Shown: positions 6,860 through 14,217, numbered from the stretch's first letter. The stretch is 20,683 nucleotides of DNA from Candidatus Saccharimonadota bacterium (GCA_028289185.1 JAQGGV010000023.1:1-20683), one strand, 5' to 3'. Notes: generated by a model from the letters alone, not told the origin. Numbers and translations: made by a program.

Positions 6860-7774
6860 ATGATTACCTATCTACGCTCTACTCACCATAAACCGGCGAT
6901 TAGGGAGCTCGATGCGCTTCAGCCGGGTACATGGATCCGATCAGAAAAGCCAACCGAGGCCGAACAGCAACAATTAATTGAGCTTGGTATTGATCAGGAT
7001 TTAATGGCCGATGCACTCGACCCGCATGAGGTACCACGTGCCGAAGTCGAGGACGGATGGACTTATTTCATTACGCGCCTGCCTGATACTGACGACGACT
7101 TTAATGATTACACGACACCGATTCTGTTTGCGCTTGGCAAACAACACATTGTGACTATCAGCCGCGACAGTCTGGGTCGCCTGTGGCAGCCTTTTATCGA
7201 GAAAACTCAGGCACCAACCACGCAAAAAACGAAATTATTTATGTTGATGGTTGAAGCAATTTCACACCAGTACCAAACCCGCGTGGCATCGATCAACCGC
7301 CAAATGCGTGCGACATCAAGCGACGTTCGATCATTAGGCTCAAAGGACATACTGACTCTGACTGAGTATGAACGTAAATTAAACGATTATCTCGATGCCC
7401 TGCTGCCAACCAACACAGCGCTCGAGAAAATCCTGGGCGGCAAGATCTTGCCACTGTACGAGGACGACCGTGACTTGGTCGAAGATCTTTCGATTGAATA
7501 CGAACAGTTGATTGCACGCTGTAAAAGTTTGCTACGAACCATAACGAACACTCGTGATTCATATCGTGCCGTCATGGATACTCGCTTGAATGAAACGATT
7601 CGTTTGCTGACAGTCATTACGCTGGCATTTACGGTTCCAACCATGCTTGCCGGCCTGTACGGTATGAACGTTGATCTACCGGGCAAGGAATGGCCTGGCA
7701 TGTTCTGGCTTATCATTGCGACTAGTCTGACAGTCTCGGGGTTCATCGGCTTTTACTTCCTGCGCAAAAAATAA
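6860..7774 (+). CDS. CorA-family divalent cation channel
   Basis: A 304-aa protein of CorA type. The N-terminal ~235 residues form the soluble alpha/beta funnel plus a long helix (NDYLDALLPTN... and the stalk leading to AVMDTRLNETIRLLTVITLAFTVPTML). Two membrane helices follow near the C-terminus, and between them is the selectivity motif YGMN, with Gly-Met-Asn at 268-270, then an acidic/Pro loop and a basic RKK tail. CorA channels work as pentamers and carry Mg2+, or Co2+/Ni2+/Zn2+ in some branches. Length is typical. A GTG at 6854 in the same frame is rejected as start because it overlaps the SD. It is transcribed alone; no terminator is seen before the next gene. Confidence 0.88.
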   Translation: MITYLRSTHHKPAIRELDALQPGTWIRSEKPTEAEQQQLIELGIDQDLMADALDPHEVPRAEVEDGWTYFITRLPDTDDDFNDYTTPILFALGKQHIVTISRDSLGRLWQPFIEKTQAPTTQKTKLFMLMVEAISHQYQTRVASINRQMRATSSDVRSLGSKDILTLTEYERKLNDYLDALLPTNTALEKILGGKILPLYEDDRDLVEDLSIEYEQLIARCKSLLRTITNTRDSYRAVMDTRLNETIRLLTVITLAFTVPTMLAGLYGMNVDLPGKEWPGMFWLIIATSLTVSGFIGFYFLRKK

Positions 7775-7794
7775 CGGCAGGACAATCAAAACTC

Positions 7795-7803
7795 TGTTAG
7801 GCT
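7795..7803 (+). promoter_or_regulatory. Putative extended -10 for leaderless gene at 7810
   Basis: TGT precedes TAGGCT (7798-7803), which ends 6 nt before ATG 7810. No SD is present. The -10 is a weak match (TANNNT). Confidence 0.4.
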
Positions 7804-7809
7804 AAGTGC

Positions 7810-8508
7810 ATGAAGATTATTGTGGTTGGTGGTAGTCGGGGCATCGGTCTGCAGGTGGTTATAACGGCACTCGATGCGGGTCACGAGGTGACGATCTTTT
7901 CGCGTCGTCCTGACGTGGCTGGTCTCAAAAATCCAAAAGTCTCGTATGTCAGTGGAAGCGTGCTCGATGAAAAGTCACTCAGTAGTGCCATAAAGGGACA
8001 TGACGTGGTTATCTGCGCACTTGGTCTATCCTCGCGCCAAGCAATCGGTCCACCATTGTCTGGACGTAGCAAAGTACTGAGTCGAGGTACTCAGAATATT
8101 ATCGCTGCAATGCACACAGACCACGTCAGGCGGTTATTGTGCGTAACGGCAATCGCAACGGGCGACAGCAAAAAACAGTGCACATGGTTGGCGAGAGTTG
8201 GCCTAACACTTGGTCTGCGTTGGTTGTTCATAGAGAAAAACCATCAGGAATTACTTATCCAAAAAAGCGGTCTCGACTGGACAATTTTTCGCCCCACTGC
8301 ACTCACAAATGGGCACCACCATGGCGAACTAGCACCCCAAAATCGGCGATTTGGTATGTTGTCGCACATATCGAGAGCAGATGTCGCCAGAGCAATGATT
8401 GATTCGATTCATGACGGCCGTAGTTACAAGAAAGCGCTGATCCTGTCGTACGAACCACGCTTCGGCGACAGTGTCCGATGGCTGGCTGGCTACTTCGAGG
8501 TTACTTAA
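7810..8508 (+). CDS. NAD(P)H-binding Rossmann protein (atypical SDR-like)
   Basis: A 232-aa protein with an N-terminal Rossmann fold: MKIIVVGGSRGIGLQVV carries the G-x-x-G-x-x-G nucleotide site at residues 7-13, followed by FSRRP, where the Arg suggests NADP preference. The layout (VSGSVLDEKSLSSAIKGHDVVICALG, then DHVRRLLCVTAIATGDS, then LDWTIFRPTALTNG) matches the NAD(P)H-binding, flavin-reductase-like/NmrA-like PF13460 group. Members include biliverdin/flavin reductase-like enzymes and redox sensors without activity; no catalytic Tyr-Lys pair is obvious. It begins a run of three co-directional genes with an SRPBCC protein and a flavoprotein reductase, which suggests a shared redox role, although each of the first two has a putative leaderless promoter. 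Confidence 0.78.
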   Translation: MKIIVVGGSRGIGLQVVITALDAGHEVTIFSRRPDVAGLKNPKVSYVSGSVLDEKSLSSAIKGHDVVICALGLSSRQAIGPPLSGRSKVLSRGTQNIIAAMHTDHVRRLLCVTAIATGDSKKQCTWLARVGLTLGLRWLFIEKNHQELLIQKSGLDWTIFRPTALTNGHHHGELAPQNRRFGMLSHISRADVARAMIDSIHDGRSYKKALILSYEPRFGDSVRWLAGYFEVT

Positions 8509-8510
8509 TT

Positions 8511-8519
8511 TGCTAGACT
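8511..8519 (+). promoter_or_regulatory. Putative extended -10 that places the start of the SRPBCC gene
   Basis: TGC precedes TAGACT (8514-8519). The first ATG (8521) is only 1 nt after the -10, while the second in-frame ATG (8527) is 7 nt after it. In the leaderless pattern of this window the second fits. Confidence 0.45.
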
Positions 8520-8526
8520 AATGCGT

Positions 8527-9000
8527 ATGAGCTCGCACGATTATACGTTCACTGACTACTGGTCCATCGATTCAAAGCAAGACTTTGTATGGGCAGCACT
8601 CGAACGATATCAGGATTGGTCCAGTTGGTGGGGAGGTCTGGAAAAGGTCGAAATGTTGGATGAATACATTGGCGTCGGGACGCGTTTTCGCTGCACATGG
8701 CGCGGAGCAGCTTGGTACAAACTCCGTCTGACCCTCACGATTACGCAATATAACCACGGCAAGGAAATTACCTTTGATTCAGAGGGTGACCTAGTCGGGC
8801 AGGGTGATTTTAAACTATATAGGCATGACAGGATGGCAAAAATGACGATTAACTGGCACGTCAGAACAGTTAAATGGTGGATGAATGTGTTCGGTCCGCT
8901 GCTAAGACCTGTGTTTATTATGAATCATGCCAAAATTATGAACGCTGGCGAACGCGGACTACAGCAATATATAGGGGGACAAAGCCATGAAAAAGTATAA
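8527..9000 (+). CDS. SRPBCC-family (START/Bet v 1-like) protein
   Basis: A 157-aa protein whose layout fits a single SRPBCC lipid/hydrophobic-ligand-binding domain: an N-terminal strand with SIDSKQDFVWAALERYQDWSSWW, then GVGTRFRCTWRGAAWYKLRLTLTITQY, several strands, and a long C-terminal helix (MNHAKIMNAGERGLQQYI). These domains bind or modify hydrophobic ligands; the specific ligand is unknown. The start at 8527 is preferred over ATG 8521, which would sit 1 nt from the -10 box. Its 3' end overlaps the flavoprotein reductase gene by 14 bp, implying translational coupling and a functional link. No membrane segment or signal is seen. Confidence 0.75.
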   Translation: MSSHDYTFTDYWSIDSKQDFVWAALERYQDWSSWWGGLEKVEMLDEYIGVGTRFRCTWRGAAWYKLRLTLTITQYNHGKEITFDSEGDLVGQGDFKLYRHDRMAKMTINWHVRTVKWWMNVFGPLLRPVFIMNHAKIMNAGERGLQQYIGGQSHEKV

Positions 9001-9703
9001 GTTTAGGTTTACGATCTACGTCACGCTGGAAATGCTCAAGACATTTGTCGGATTATTTACGATTCACAAGTTACATCTGGTAGAGAAGCGCGAAGAAGGC
9101 GAAGATATTACGACATTTATTTTTGCTCCTCGTCGGAAATTCAACTACCAGGCTGGCCAGTACGGTGTTTGGTTCATCCCACGATTTATTCTGGGTAAAC
9201 CAGCACGATTATTTACGATTGCCGCCTCCCCAACCGAGGATACTTTGCAGGTTTCTACTCGCATTCGTACAACGGATTTCAAAAAGAAATTGAATAGTTT
9301 GCCAATCGGAACTGCTATCTATATGATTGGCCCCCTCGGAGTATTTACGCTGGACAAAAAACCATCCAAGAAGGTAGTGCTACTGGCGGGCGGCATTGGC
9401 ATTACGCCTATGCGCTCACTCGCGCGCTTCGTTCATGATGCCAAGGTCGACACCACGTTGACCCTTATCTACAGTTCCTCGGGCTACTATTTGTATCAGG
9501 ATGAGCTTAAACACTTGATTCAAGATAGTCATTTTGTCACCCGTGATTCATTCGCAGAGACACTCGAAAAGGTGATTAAAGCCTCTGATGACGACACTGT
9601 TTACTACCTATCAGGTCCGCCAGCATTTGTGGTCTCGACCGAGAAAATTCTCGAAACTCACGGTGTAAAGCATAGTAAAAAAGATGGATTTTTGGGTTAT
9701 TAG
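8987..9703 (+). CDS. Ferredoxin-NADP reductase-like FAD oxidoreductase
   Basis: A 238-aa flavoprotein. The FAD-binding barrel (residues ~28-125) ends in the flavin motif RLFTIAAS (74-81), matching the R-x-Y/F-(S/T) pattern; the NAD(P) domain begins at VVLLAGGIGITPM (residues 131-142), followed by SGPPAFV (209-215) and a C-terminal DGFLGY (233-238), where the last aromatic would stack on the flavin. There is no 2Fe-2S domain, so an external electron partner is expected. The N-terminal 25 residues are hydrophobic/amphipathic and may bind the membrane. The ATG lies inside the SRPBCC gene, with a G-rich SD (GGGGGA) just upstream, so the two are coupled. Partner and acceptor are unknown; it could be a flavin, ferredoxin or flavodoxin reductase. 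Confidence 0.85.
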   Translation: MKKYKFRFTIYVTLEMLKTFVGLFTIHKLHLVEKREEGEDITTFIFAPRRKFNYQAGQYGVWFIPRFILGKPARLFTIAASPTEDTLQVSTRIRTTDFKKKLNSLPIGTAIYMIGPLGVFTLDKKPSKKVVLLAGGIGITPMRSLARFVHDAKVDTTLTLIYSSSGYYLYQDELKHLIQDSHFVTRDSFAETLEKVIKASDDDTVYYLSGPPAFVVSTEKILETHGVKHSKKDGFLGY

Positions 9704-9761
9704 TTAACCTCATTATCTCCTATGCGTGTGCTTTGTAAATATTCTCACAACTAATATCAGG

Positions 9762-9784
9762 GCGAAACTCTATAGTAGTTTCAC
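9762..9784 (+). other. Small inverted repeat before the sensor kinase gene
   Basis: GAAACT (9764-9769) and AGTTTC (9777-9782) pair around a 7-nt loop, with two further pairs outside one mismatch. No T-run follows, so it may be an operator rather than a terminator. The 139-bp gap 9704-9842 otherwise holds only the kinase promoter. Confidence 0.35.
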
Positions 9785-9793
9785 CACGAGCAT

Positions 9794-9822
9794 TTGATGG
9801 TCTGTTGAGAGAGGTTTATAGT
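9794..9822 (+). promoter_or_regulatory. Putative promoter of the sensor kinase gene
   Basis: TTGATG (9794-9799), a 17-bp spacer and TATAGT (9817-9822). The expected start near 9829 leaves a ~14-nt leader before GTG 9843 with no clear SD. Confidence 0.6.
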
Positions 9823-9842
9823 AGTAACGGCGAGTATATGAT

Positions 9843-11540
9843 GTGAGTAAACTTCGTTTAAAGTCAGTTAGAAGGCATCTTCGGTCACGAACGCTTATGC
9901 GCTGGCCGGCAGTTTCATATGGCGCACTACCGGTTATCATATTCCTCCTCATTGCAATCGGCAGTCTGGTTGGTTATGCGCTGACGACGGCCAATGTCGA
10001 GAGCTCACGTTCACGCTCAATCGATCGTCGTTTCAGGGAAAACTCGACTCAAGTCGATGGAGTTTTTGATTCGTACGCGTATCTGCTTGATGGTAGTACA
10101 GGTGACTTGCAATCCGGAACAGTCGACGAGGCGTCCTGGGATAAATTTATTGACGTTTTTCACCTGAGCAATAATTTTTCGGGTATGGAAGCGATTGGTG
10201 TTGCAAATGGTAATAGCCCACAGGCAGCTAGGATTGCGTTTGTTACTCCCCGGACAGACTTAACCAGCAAAGCAGTCGGCACGTCACTCGCTATTGAGCA
10301 ATCAATCACCACTGCAATGTCTGATGCCGGGAAGTTTGGGGAGGTGAAGCTGAGTGGTAGTTTACCAAACATCTTTTCGACCAAAAAGGCTGACCCGAAC
10401 ACCAAGCCCGGCTTTTTGCTGGTATCACCCTATTACGACACCTCATTGCCGCTCTCATCGTCCGATGAAAAAACACAGGCTCTTCGGGGTTATTCTGTGG
10501 CGATGTTTCGCGGCGATATCTTTTTCAGTAGCGTTTTCAAGGACATCGACCTTACCCATACTGACCTGAGGGTTTATCTGGGTGACGAAAAACCAGAAAA
10601 CTTACAGTACCAAATGAACCAAACGACCGACAGTGATCAGCGTCGTGCGGTCCAAAAAATTGATGAGTTCGGCAAGACATTCACGCTTGTCTATAGTTTT
10701 GATACAGCCAGTATCGTACCTTTCTCGATAAACTATTTACCACAATTCTTGCTAATTGGCGGATTGGGAGTATCATTACTTGTTGCCGGCATTTCTGGCT
10801 ATTTGCTCCGCAGCCGCTACCGTAAACTCGTGTTCCAAAAGGAACAGGATGTGAATTTTGCCAAGGACGAGCTGCTATCACTGGCCTCGCACCAGTTACG
10901 CACGCCGGCCACAGGCGTCAAGCAATACCTGGGTATGGTGTTGCAGGGCTTTGCTGGCGACCTGACATCGCAACAACGAACCTATCTGGAACGTGCCTAC
11001 AATAGCAATAATCGCCAACTACACGTTATCAACGACATATTGCATCTTGCCAAGCTGGAAGCCGGCCGCATCGTTTTGGCAGAGCACAAGTTCGACATCG
11101 CCGACATGGTGCGCGAGGTTGTCGATGAACAGCGTGAGGAAGCGAATAAGGGCGAGATCAAGCTCGAACTGCAATCGCCGCCGCGAGGTATGATTGTAGG
11201 TGATAGTCATATGCTACGGATGGTTGCCGAGAACCTGGTGAGTAACGCTATTAAATACACGCCACCAAAGGGCAAGGTAAGCGTACGCTTGCACCGGCGA
11301 GCCAAATCGTGGGTGCTTGTCATAAAGGACACTGGCGTTGGCATTGCAGACAAGGATTTGAACAAGTTATTCAAGCAATTTAGCCGTATTAGTAATGCTC
11401 GCAGCGACTTTGTAACAGGGACGGGGATTGGTCTATACTTGGCGCATCACTTGGTCGTATTGCACGGTGGCACTATTGGCGTATCGTCCTCCGAAAACAA
11501 AGGATCGACGTTTACAGTGCGACTACCACGAAAAATGTAG
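9843..11540 (+). CDS. CHASE1-type membrane sensor histidine kinase
   Basis: A 565-aa kinase. A membrane helix (~28-48) and a second (~300-322) bracket a ~250-residue extracytoplasmic domain whose KPGFLLVSPYYD and RGYSVAMFRGDIFF segments resemble the CHASE1 ligand-sensing domain. A short linker leads to HisKA, with the H-box SHQLRTP and phosphoacceptor His350, then HATPase_c: N-box Asn464/Asn468, G1 DTGVGI (496-501) and G2 GTGIGLYLAHH (526-536). It should sense an external signal, autophosphorylate and pass phosphate to the response regulator encoded 82 bp downstream. There is no PAS or HAMP domain. The start is GTG at 9843; the ATG at 9838 runs straight into a stop. Confidence 0.88.
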   Translation: MSKLRLKSVRRHLRSRTLMRWPAVSYGALPVIIFLLIAIGSLVGYALTTANVESSRSRSIDRRFRENSTQVDGVFDSYAYLLDGSTGDLQSGTVDEASWDKFIDVFHLSNNFSGMEAIGVANGNSPQAARIAFVTPRTDLTSKAVGTSLAIEQSITTAMSDAGKFGEVKLSGSLPNIFSTKKADPNTKPGFLLVSPYYDTSLPLSSSDEKTQALRGYSVAMFRGDIFFSSVFKDIDLTHTDLRVYLGDEKPENLQYQMNQTTDSDQRRAVQKIDEFGKTFTLVYSFDTASIVPFSINYLPQFLLIGGLGVSLLVAGISGYLLRSRYRKLVFQKEQDVNFAKDELLSLASHQLRTPATGVKQYLGMVLQGFAGDLTSQQRTYLERAYNSNNRQLHVINDILHLAKLEAGRIVLAEHKFDIADMVREVVDEQREEANKGEIKLELQSPPRGMIVGDSHMLRMVAENLVSNAIKYTPPKGKVSVRLHRRAKSWVLVIKDTGVGIADKDLNKLFKQFSRISNARSDFVTGTGIGLYLAHHLVVLHGGTIGVSSSENKGSTFTVRLPRKM

Positions 11541-11597
11541 GCAATCCTACTACACGAATTGTAAGATATTTCATACTTTTGGCCACATACGGTCGGC

Positions 11598-11616
11598 TAT
11601 ACTGATGATATCGGAG
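11598..11616 (+). promoter_or_regulatory. Putative -10 and SD of the response regulator gene
   Basis: TATACT (11598-11603) would start a transcript near 11610; a GGAG SD (11613-11616) sits 6 nt before ATG 11623. The regulator may therefore be made separately as well as from the kinase transcript. No convincing -35 was found. Confidence 0.45.
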
Positions 11617-11622
11617 AGACCT

Positions 11623-12006
11623 ATGGCCCAGGCAAAAGGAAAGAAATCCATCCTCATCGTCGAAGACGAACCAGAACTAGCAGAAGTTTACAGCACCCTT
11701 CTTAACCAATCGGGATATAAGGTAGCTGTTGCTCATAATGGCAAAGAAGCCTTAAAGACCGCTGGCGACCACAGCCCAGATTTGATTTTGCTCGATCTCC
11801 GCATGCCTGTTATGGACGGTGTCGAGTTCCTCAAGAAGTACGATTTGAAAAAGTCTCATCCTGATGTGAAAGTCGTCGTATTTAGCAATTATGATTTACA
11901 AGATGAAATTGATGATGCATATCGCCTAGGAGCAGATCGCTATGTCCTAAAGGCGTGGGCATCTCCACGTGAACTGTTGCAGATTGTCCAAGACAGTCTG
12001 GCGTAG
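11623..12006 (+). CDS. Single-domain (CheY-like) response regulator
   Basis: A 127-aa receiver domain and nothing else. The acidic pocket is Glu14/Asp15 in ILIVEDE, the phosphoacceptor is Asp58 in LLDLRMP, the switch Ser is Ser88 in VVFSNYD, and the conserved Lys is Lys110 in YVLKAW. With no DNA-binding or output domain, it must act through protein contacts or pass phosphate on. The longer open frame from 11428 is rejected because it overlaps the kinase's catalytic end and lacks an SD, whereas ATG 11623 has GGAG 6 nt upstream. It is the likely partner of the CHASE1 kinase. Confidence 0.88.
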   Translation: MAQAKGKKSILIVEDEPELAEVYSTLLNQSGYKVAVAHNGKEALKTAGDHSPDLILLDLRMPVMDGVEFLKKYDLKKSHPDVKVVVFSNYDLQDEIDDAYRLGADRYVLKAWASPRELLQIVQDSLA

Positions 12007-12050
12007 CCACAAATAATAGCCGCCAAAGGCAACTGTGCAGCACGGGCTTT

Positions 12051-12110
12051 AGGGGTGGGGAGCAATAACCGGATTCATTCCGGCTATTGATTGGGGGGTG
12101 AGTCCTCCCT
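12051..12110. other. Two-hairpin element between the regulator and crp-like genes
   Basis: The 113-bp gap between convergent genes holds a 10-bp arm hairpin with one mismatch (12063-12072/12080-12089, 7-nt loop) and a G/C hairpin (12093-12098/12104-12109, one G-U). GGGGAG (12057-12062) can alternatively pair with CTCCCT (12105-12110). Neither strand has a U-run, so it is not a standard intrinsic terminator, though it may stop transcripts from both sides. Confidence 0.4.
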
Positions 12111-12119
12111 CGTATAGTC

Positions 12120-12797
12120 TTATATGTCGGTGTCCTGCAGGTGTAGGCTCATGAAACTCTCGTCGCCTAGGCGGCGTTCGAGTTCGCGACGGTTAATGTC
12201 ATAACCTTTGCTGTCATAACTAATGACTTTCTTGCGTTTCAAACGACCGAGCTCCATGGTTGTCGTTTCGCGGGTGAGGCCCATCAAGCTACCCAGTGTC
12301 GTATGGGTTAGGTGCAGGTTTACGCGGTAGATGCCTGTTGCCGTCTGTTTGCCATAGCGAAACATCAGGTAATACATCATAAGCAATAGTTTCTCGGCGG
12401 CGCGTGACTGCTCGAGCGCGGTCACTTGCATAAGCAAACTGGTATAGCCGCGGGCCAGGTAATCAAACATCTGATCCCGAACTGTTGCATTGTTCTCTAT
12501 AAGTTCTAGGAGGACTGGCTTTTCAACGGTCAGGACTTCGGAATCCTCAAGGGCTTCGTAATAAAAGAGTGTCGACGAGGTTTTACCAAACAACCATGTT
12601 TCGGGGAACACATCACCCTTGGTTCGAAAACCAACGATCTGTTCCTCACCAAAGTTGCCCAAGCGGTATGTTTTGAAAACGCCCGAAAGCACGATATAAG
12701 CCTGCCGAGGCACTTCTCCTTGGTAAATCAAAATCGAACGCTTCTTCACCGCTCGTCTGGTTGACTGGGTCGGGAGGAGTTTGGCTATATCTTCCAC
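12120..12797 (-). CDS. Crp/Fnr-family transcriptional regulator
   Basis: A 225-aa regulator: cyclic-nucleotide-type beta-barrel (residues ~14-100; ILIYQGEVPRQAYIVLSGVFKTYR), long dimerisation helix, and a Crp-type winged HTH at ~163-192 (LTHTTLGSLMGLTRETTTMELG). The usual cAMP-contact Arg-Ser/Thr pair is not evident, and the protein has no cysteine, so neither a cAMP site nor an Fnr iron-sulphur cluster is supported; the signal is unknown. The start is GTG at 12797, 6 nt after TAAAAT, with no SD: a leaderless GTG gene. It is divergent from a small gene (12939-13127), and a partial palindrome in the gap could be its operator. Confidence 0.85.
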   Translation of the reverse strand: MEDIAKLLPTQSTRRAVKKRSILIYQGEVPRQAYIVLSGVFKTYRLGNFGEEQIVGFRTKGDVFPETWLFGKTSSTLFYYEALEDSEVLTVEKPVLLELIENNATVRDQMFDYLARGYTSLLMQVTALEQSRAAEKLLLMMYYLMFRYGKQTATGIYRVNLHLTHTTLGSLMGLTRETTTMELGRLKRKKVISYDSKGYDINRRELERRLGDESFMSLHLQDTDI

Positions 12798-12803
12798 TCA
12801 TCT

Positions 12804-12809
12804 ATTTTA
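12804..12809 (-). promoter_or_regulatory. Putative -10 of the crp-like gene (leaderless GTG start)
   Basis: TAAAAT on the minus strand ends 6 nt before GTG 12797. No SD is present. Confidence 0.5.
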
Positions 12810-12849
12810 GCATCTGCCTTCGCTTTATGAATAATGCCACTGCTTAAAA

Positions 12850-12863
12850 GTGAGATACCTTAC
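12850..12863. promoter_or_regulatory. Candidate Crp/Fnr-type operator
   Basis: A 14-bp sequence with 10 positions obeying twofold symmetry (GTnAGnTAnCTnAC). It lies in the gap between the crp-like gene and the small gene at 12939. Weak evidence. Confidence 0.25.
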
Positions 12864-12938
12864 AGGTCTTGGTGGCTAGGCTTAGTATCATAGGTATATC
12901 TGGCACGAGCCAGTGGAAATAATCGAAGAGGAGGGTGT

Positions 12939-13127
12939 ATGCACTCAGTCGTAGACCAACAAGTCGACGAAAAAATCCACCAATTTTTGGAGCGAAAGTC
13001 TCCGCTCAAGACATTGAGCAAATCAATTGCGGAGCGACTCGTTCCGCCTGTCACAAAGAGGCGAAAGGCGGGTATATCGTACGAGCCGATGCGTTGGCAT
13101 CAGGGCAGTGCACATAACGCACATTAA
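12939..13127 (+). CDS. Small basic protein, 62 aa, function unknown
   Basis: A 62-aa ORF preceded by a strong purine-rich SD (AGGAGG at 12929-12934) 4 nt before the ATG and followed, 11 bp after its stop, by a 12-bp perfect terminator hairpin. The protein is basic and His-rich, with a helical N-terminal half (VDEKIHQFLERKS, KTLSKSIAERL) and a tail ending WHQGSAHNAH; no domain is recognised and no membrane segment is seen. The overlapping frame from GTG 12935 is rejected because the SD overlaps that start. TTACAG (12860-12865) and TAGTAT (12883-12888), 17 bp apart, may be the promoter. It is flanked by a divergent Crp/Fnr-type gene, which may control it. It may alternatively be a short regulatory RNA. 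Confidence 0.55.
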   Translation: MHSVVDQQVDEKIHQFLERKSPLKTLSKSIAERLVPPVTKRRKAGISYEPMRWHQGSAHNAH

Positions 13128-13138
13128 ATCTTCACATA

Positions 13139-13168
13139 CAAAACGGCGCCTACCCCGGCGCCGTTTTG
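13139..13168. terminator. Intrinsic terminator, bidirectional
   Basis: Perfect 12-bp arms (13139-13150 and 13157-13168) with a 6-nt loop; the arms end in A4 and T4, so a U-tract is available on either strand. It ends the small gene at 12939. Confidence 0.9.
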
Positions 13169-13220
13169 ATTACTAAGAAAGGGAAAGGCCATACTACGCA
13201 TGGCTTCTCTGTAGAGTGGT

Positions 13221-13229
13221 TGATATACT
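13221..13229 (+). promoter_or_regulatory. Extended -10 for leaderless AEC gene
   Basis: TGATATACT is an extended -10 ending 6 nt before ATG 13236, with no SD. A hairpin (13186-13192/13200-13206) overlaps where a -35 would lie. Confidence 0.55.
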
Positions 13230-13235
13230 GATGTA

Positions 13236-14153
13236 ATGCTCAATACGCTTATGCAACTTCTGCCGCTGCTGGCGATTTTTCTTGCGGGAGTCATTTTGCG
13301 GAGGGTTGGGCTTGTCAGCGAACGTCACAGCTCACTACTCCTCAGCGCGGTATTTTACGTCGGTCTGCCTATCGTTATTTTCCTCGCAATCGTAAAGGTA
13401 AACCTCAATGGCTTGGTCTATTTGGCGCTGCTGCCACCGGTTATCGTGACAGTGACGACCCTCGTCGCGCTACTACTACGCAAAACGGCACTGCGCAGGG
13501 TCAAGGCCAAGACATTCGGCTCACTTCTGGCTGGATCGGCCATATTAAATATCGGGTTCCTATACCCATTCGTCACCACTTCCTATGGGGCGGACGGTTT
13601 GGCACGACTGGCGGTCATTGATTGCTTTAATGCGATCATGATTTTTAGCGTTCTGTATATTGTGATTGCTGGACTGGCACAGCACCGACCAAAAGTCAGT
13701 GCGATTGTCTCGCGTGTACTCATTGCGCCGACGCTATGGGCCCTTGTTATAGGTATTACATTCAAGTTTTCTGGTGCCAGCGTACCGATGCCTGTTATGA
13801 ATATCTTTGAGCCAATGGCACTGATAGTATCGTGGACGTTGTTGTTTGCCCTAGGTATTAAATTTAAATGGCAACTAAAACATCCCGGTCTCTTTACTAT
13901 CGAACTAGTGCTGCGACTAGGACTCGGTGCGTTGGTCGGCATCTGCTTTATAAAGTTATTTGGCCTGCATGGTATTGATGCGCAAATAATCCTGGTTGCC
14001 AGCATGGCGCCGATCGGCTTGAATTCGATAACCCTCGCCGAAATAGAGAAACTGGACGTCGATTTCGCTGTTTCGGCAGTGTCGCTTGGGCTACTGATTG
14101 GGATGGTGGTTGTGCCAATTACTATCCATATTGCCAATAGTATTTCGTGGTAG
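13236..14153 (+). CDS. AEC-family (auxin efflux carrier-like) transporter
   Basis: A 305-aa membrane protein with about ten helices in two five-helix halves, as in the AEC/Mem_trans (PF03547) family. Recognisable points are the N-terminal LLPLLAIFLAGVILRRVGLVSERHSS, the mid-protein GSAILNIGFLYPFVTTSYGADGLARLAVIDCFN, where Asn and Pro interrupt a helix as in the substrate-binding cross-over, and the C-terminal SMAPIGLNSITLAEIEKLD. Bacterial members export or import dicarboxylates such as malate, or amino acids; the substrate here cannot be named. Length is typical. The gene appears leaderless, lies after a terminator and before the promoter of the AbrB-like gene, so it is a single-gene unit. 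Confidence 0.85.
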   Translation: MLNTLMQLLPLLAIFLAGVILRRVGLVSERHSSLLLSAVFYVGLPIVIFLAIVKVNLNGLVYLALLPPVIVTVTTLVALLLRKTALRRVKAKTFGSLLAGSAILNIGFLYPFVTTSYGADGLARLAVIDCFNAIMIFSVLYIVIAGLAQHRPKVSAIVSRVLIAPTLWALVIGITFKFSGASVPMPVMNIFEPMALIVSWTLLFALGIKFKWQLKHPGLFTIELVLRLGLGALVGICFIKLFGLHGIDAQIILVASMAPIGLNSITLAEIEKLDVDFAVSAVSLGLLIGMVVVPITIHIANSISW

Positions 14154-14165
14154 GTATAGTGGGTG

Positions 14166-14209
14166 TTGACACACTTTTCATACTTCTGATACAATAATGG
14201 CATAAGGAG
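14166..14209 (+). promoter_or_regulatory. Consensus sigma-70 promoter and SD of the AbrB-MFS operon
   Basis: A perfect TTGACA (14166-14171), an 18-bp spacer ending in an extended -10 TGATACAAT (TACAAT at 14190-14195), then an AAGGAG SD (14204-14209) 8 nt before ATG 14218. GTGT/ACAC flank the -35 and could be part of an operator. Confidence 0.85.
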
Positions 14210-14217
14210 AAAACCAT

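Noticed and set aside
11428..11622. Long 5' extension of the response regulator frame
   Set aside because: It overlaps the kinase G2 box and end; the receiver fold begins after ATG 11623, which has an SD and a -10 box.
12935..13117. Overlapping 60-aa frame starting at GTG 12935
   Set aside because: Its start lies within the SD of the 62-aa ORF; composition is Arg/Cys-rich like a shadow frame.
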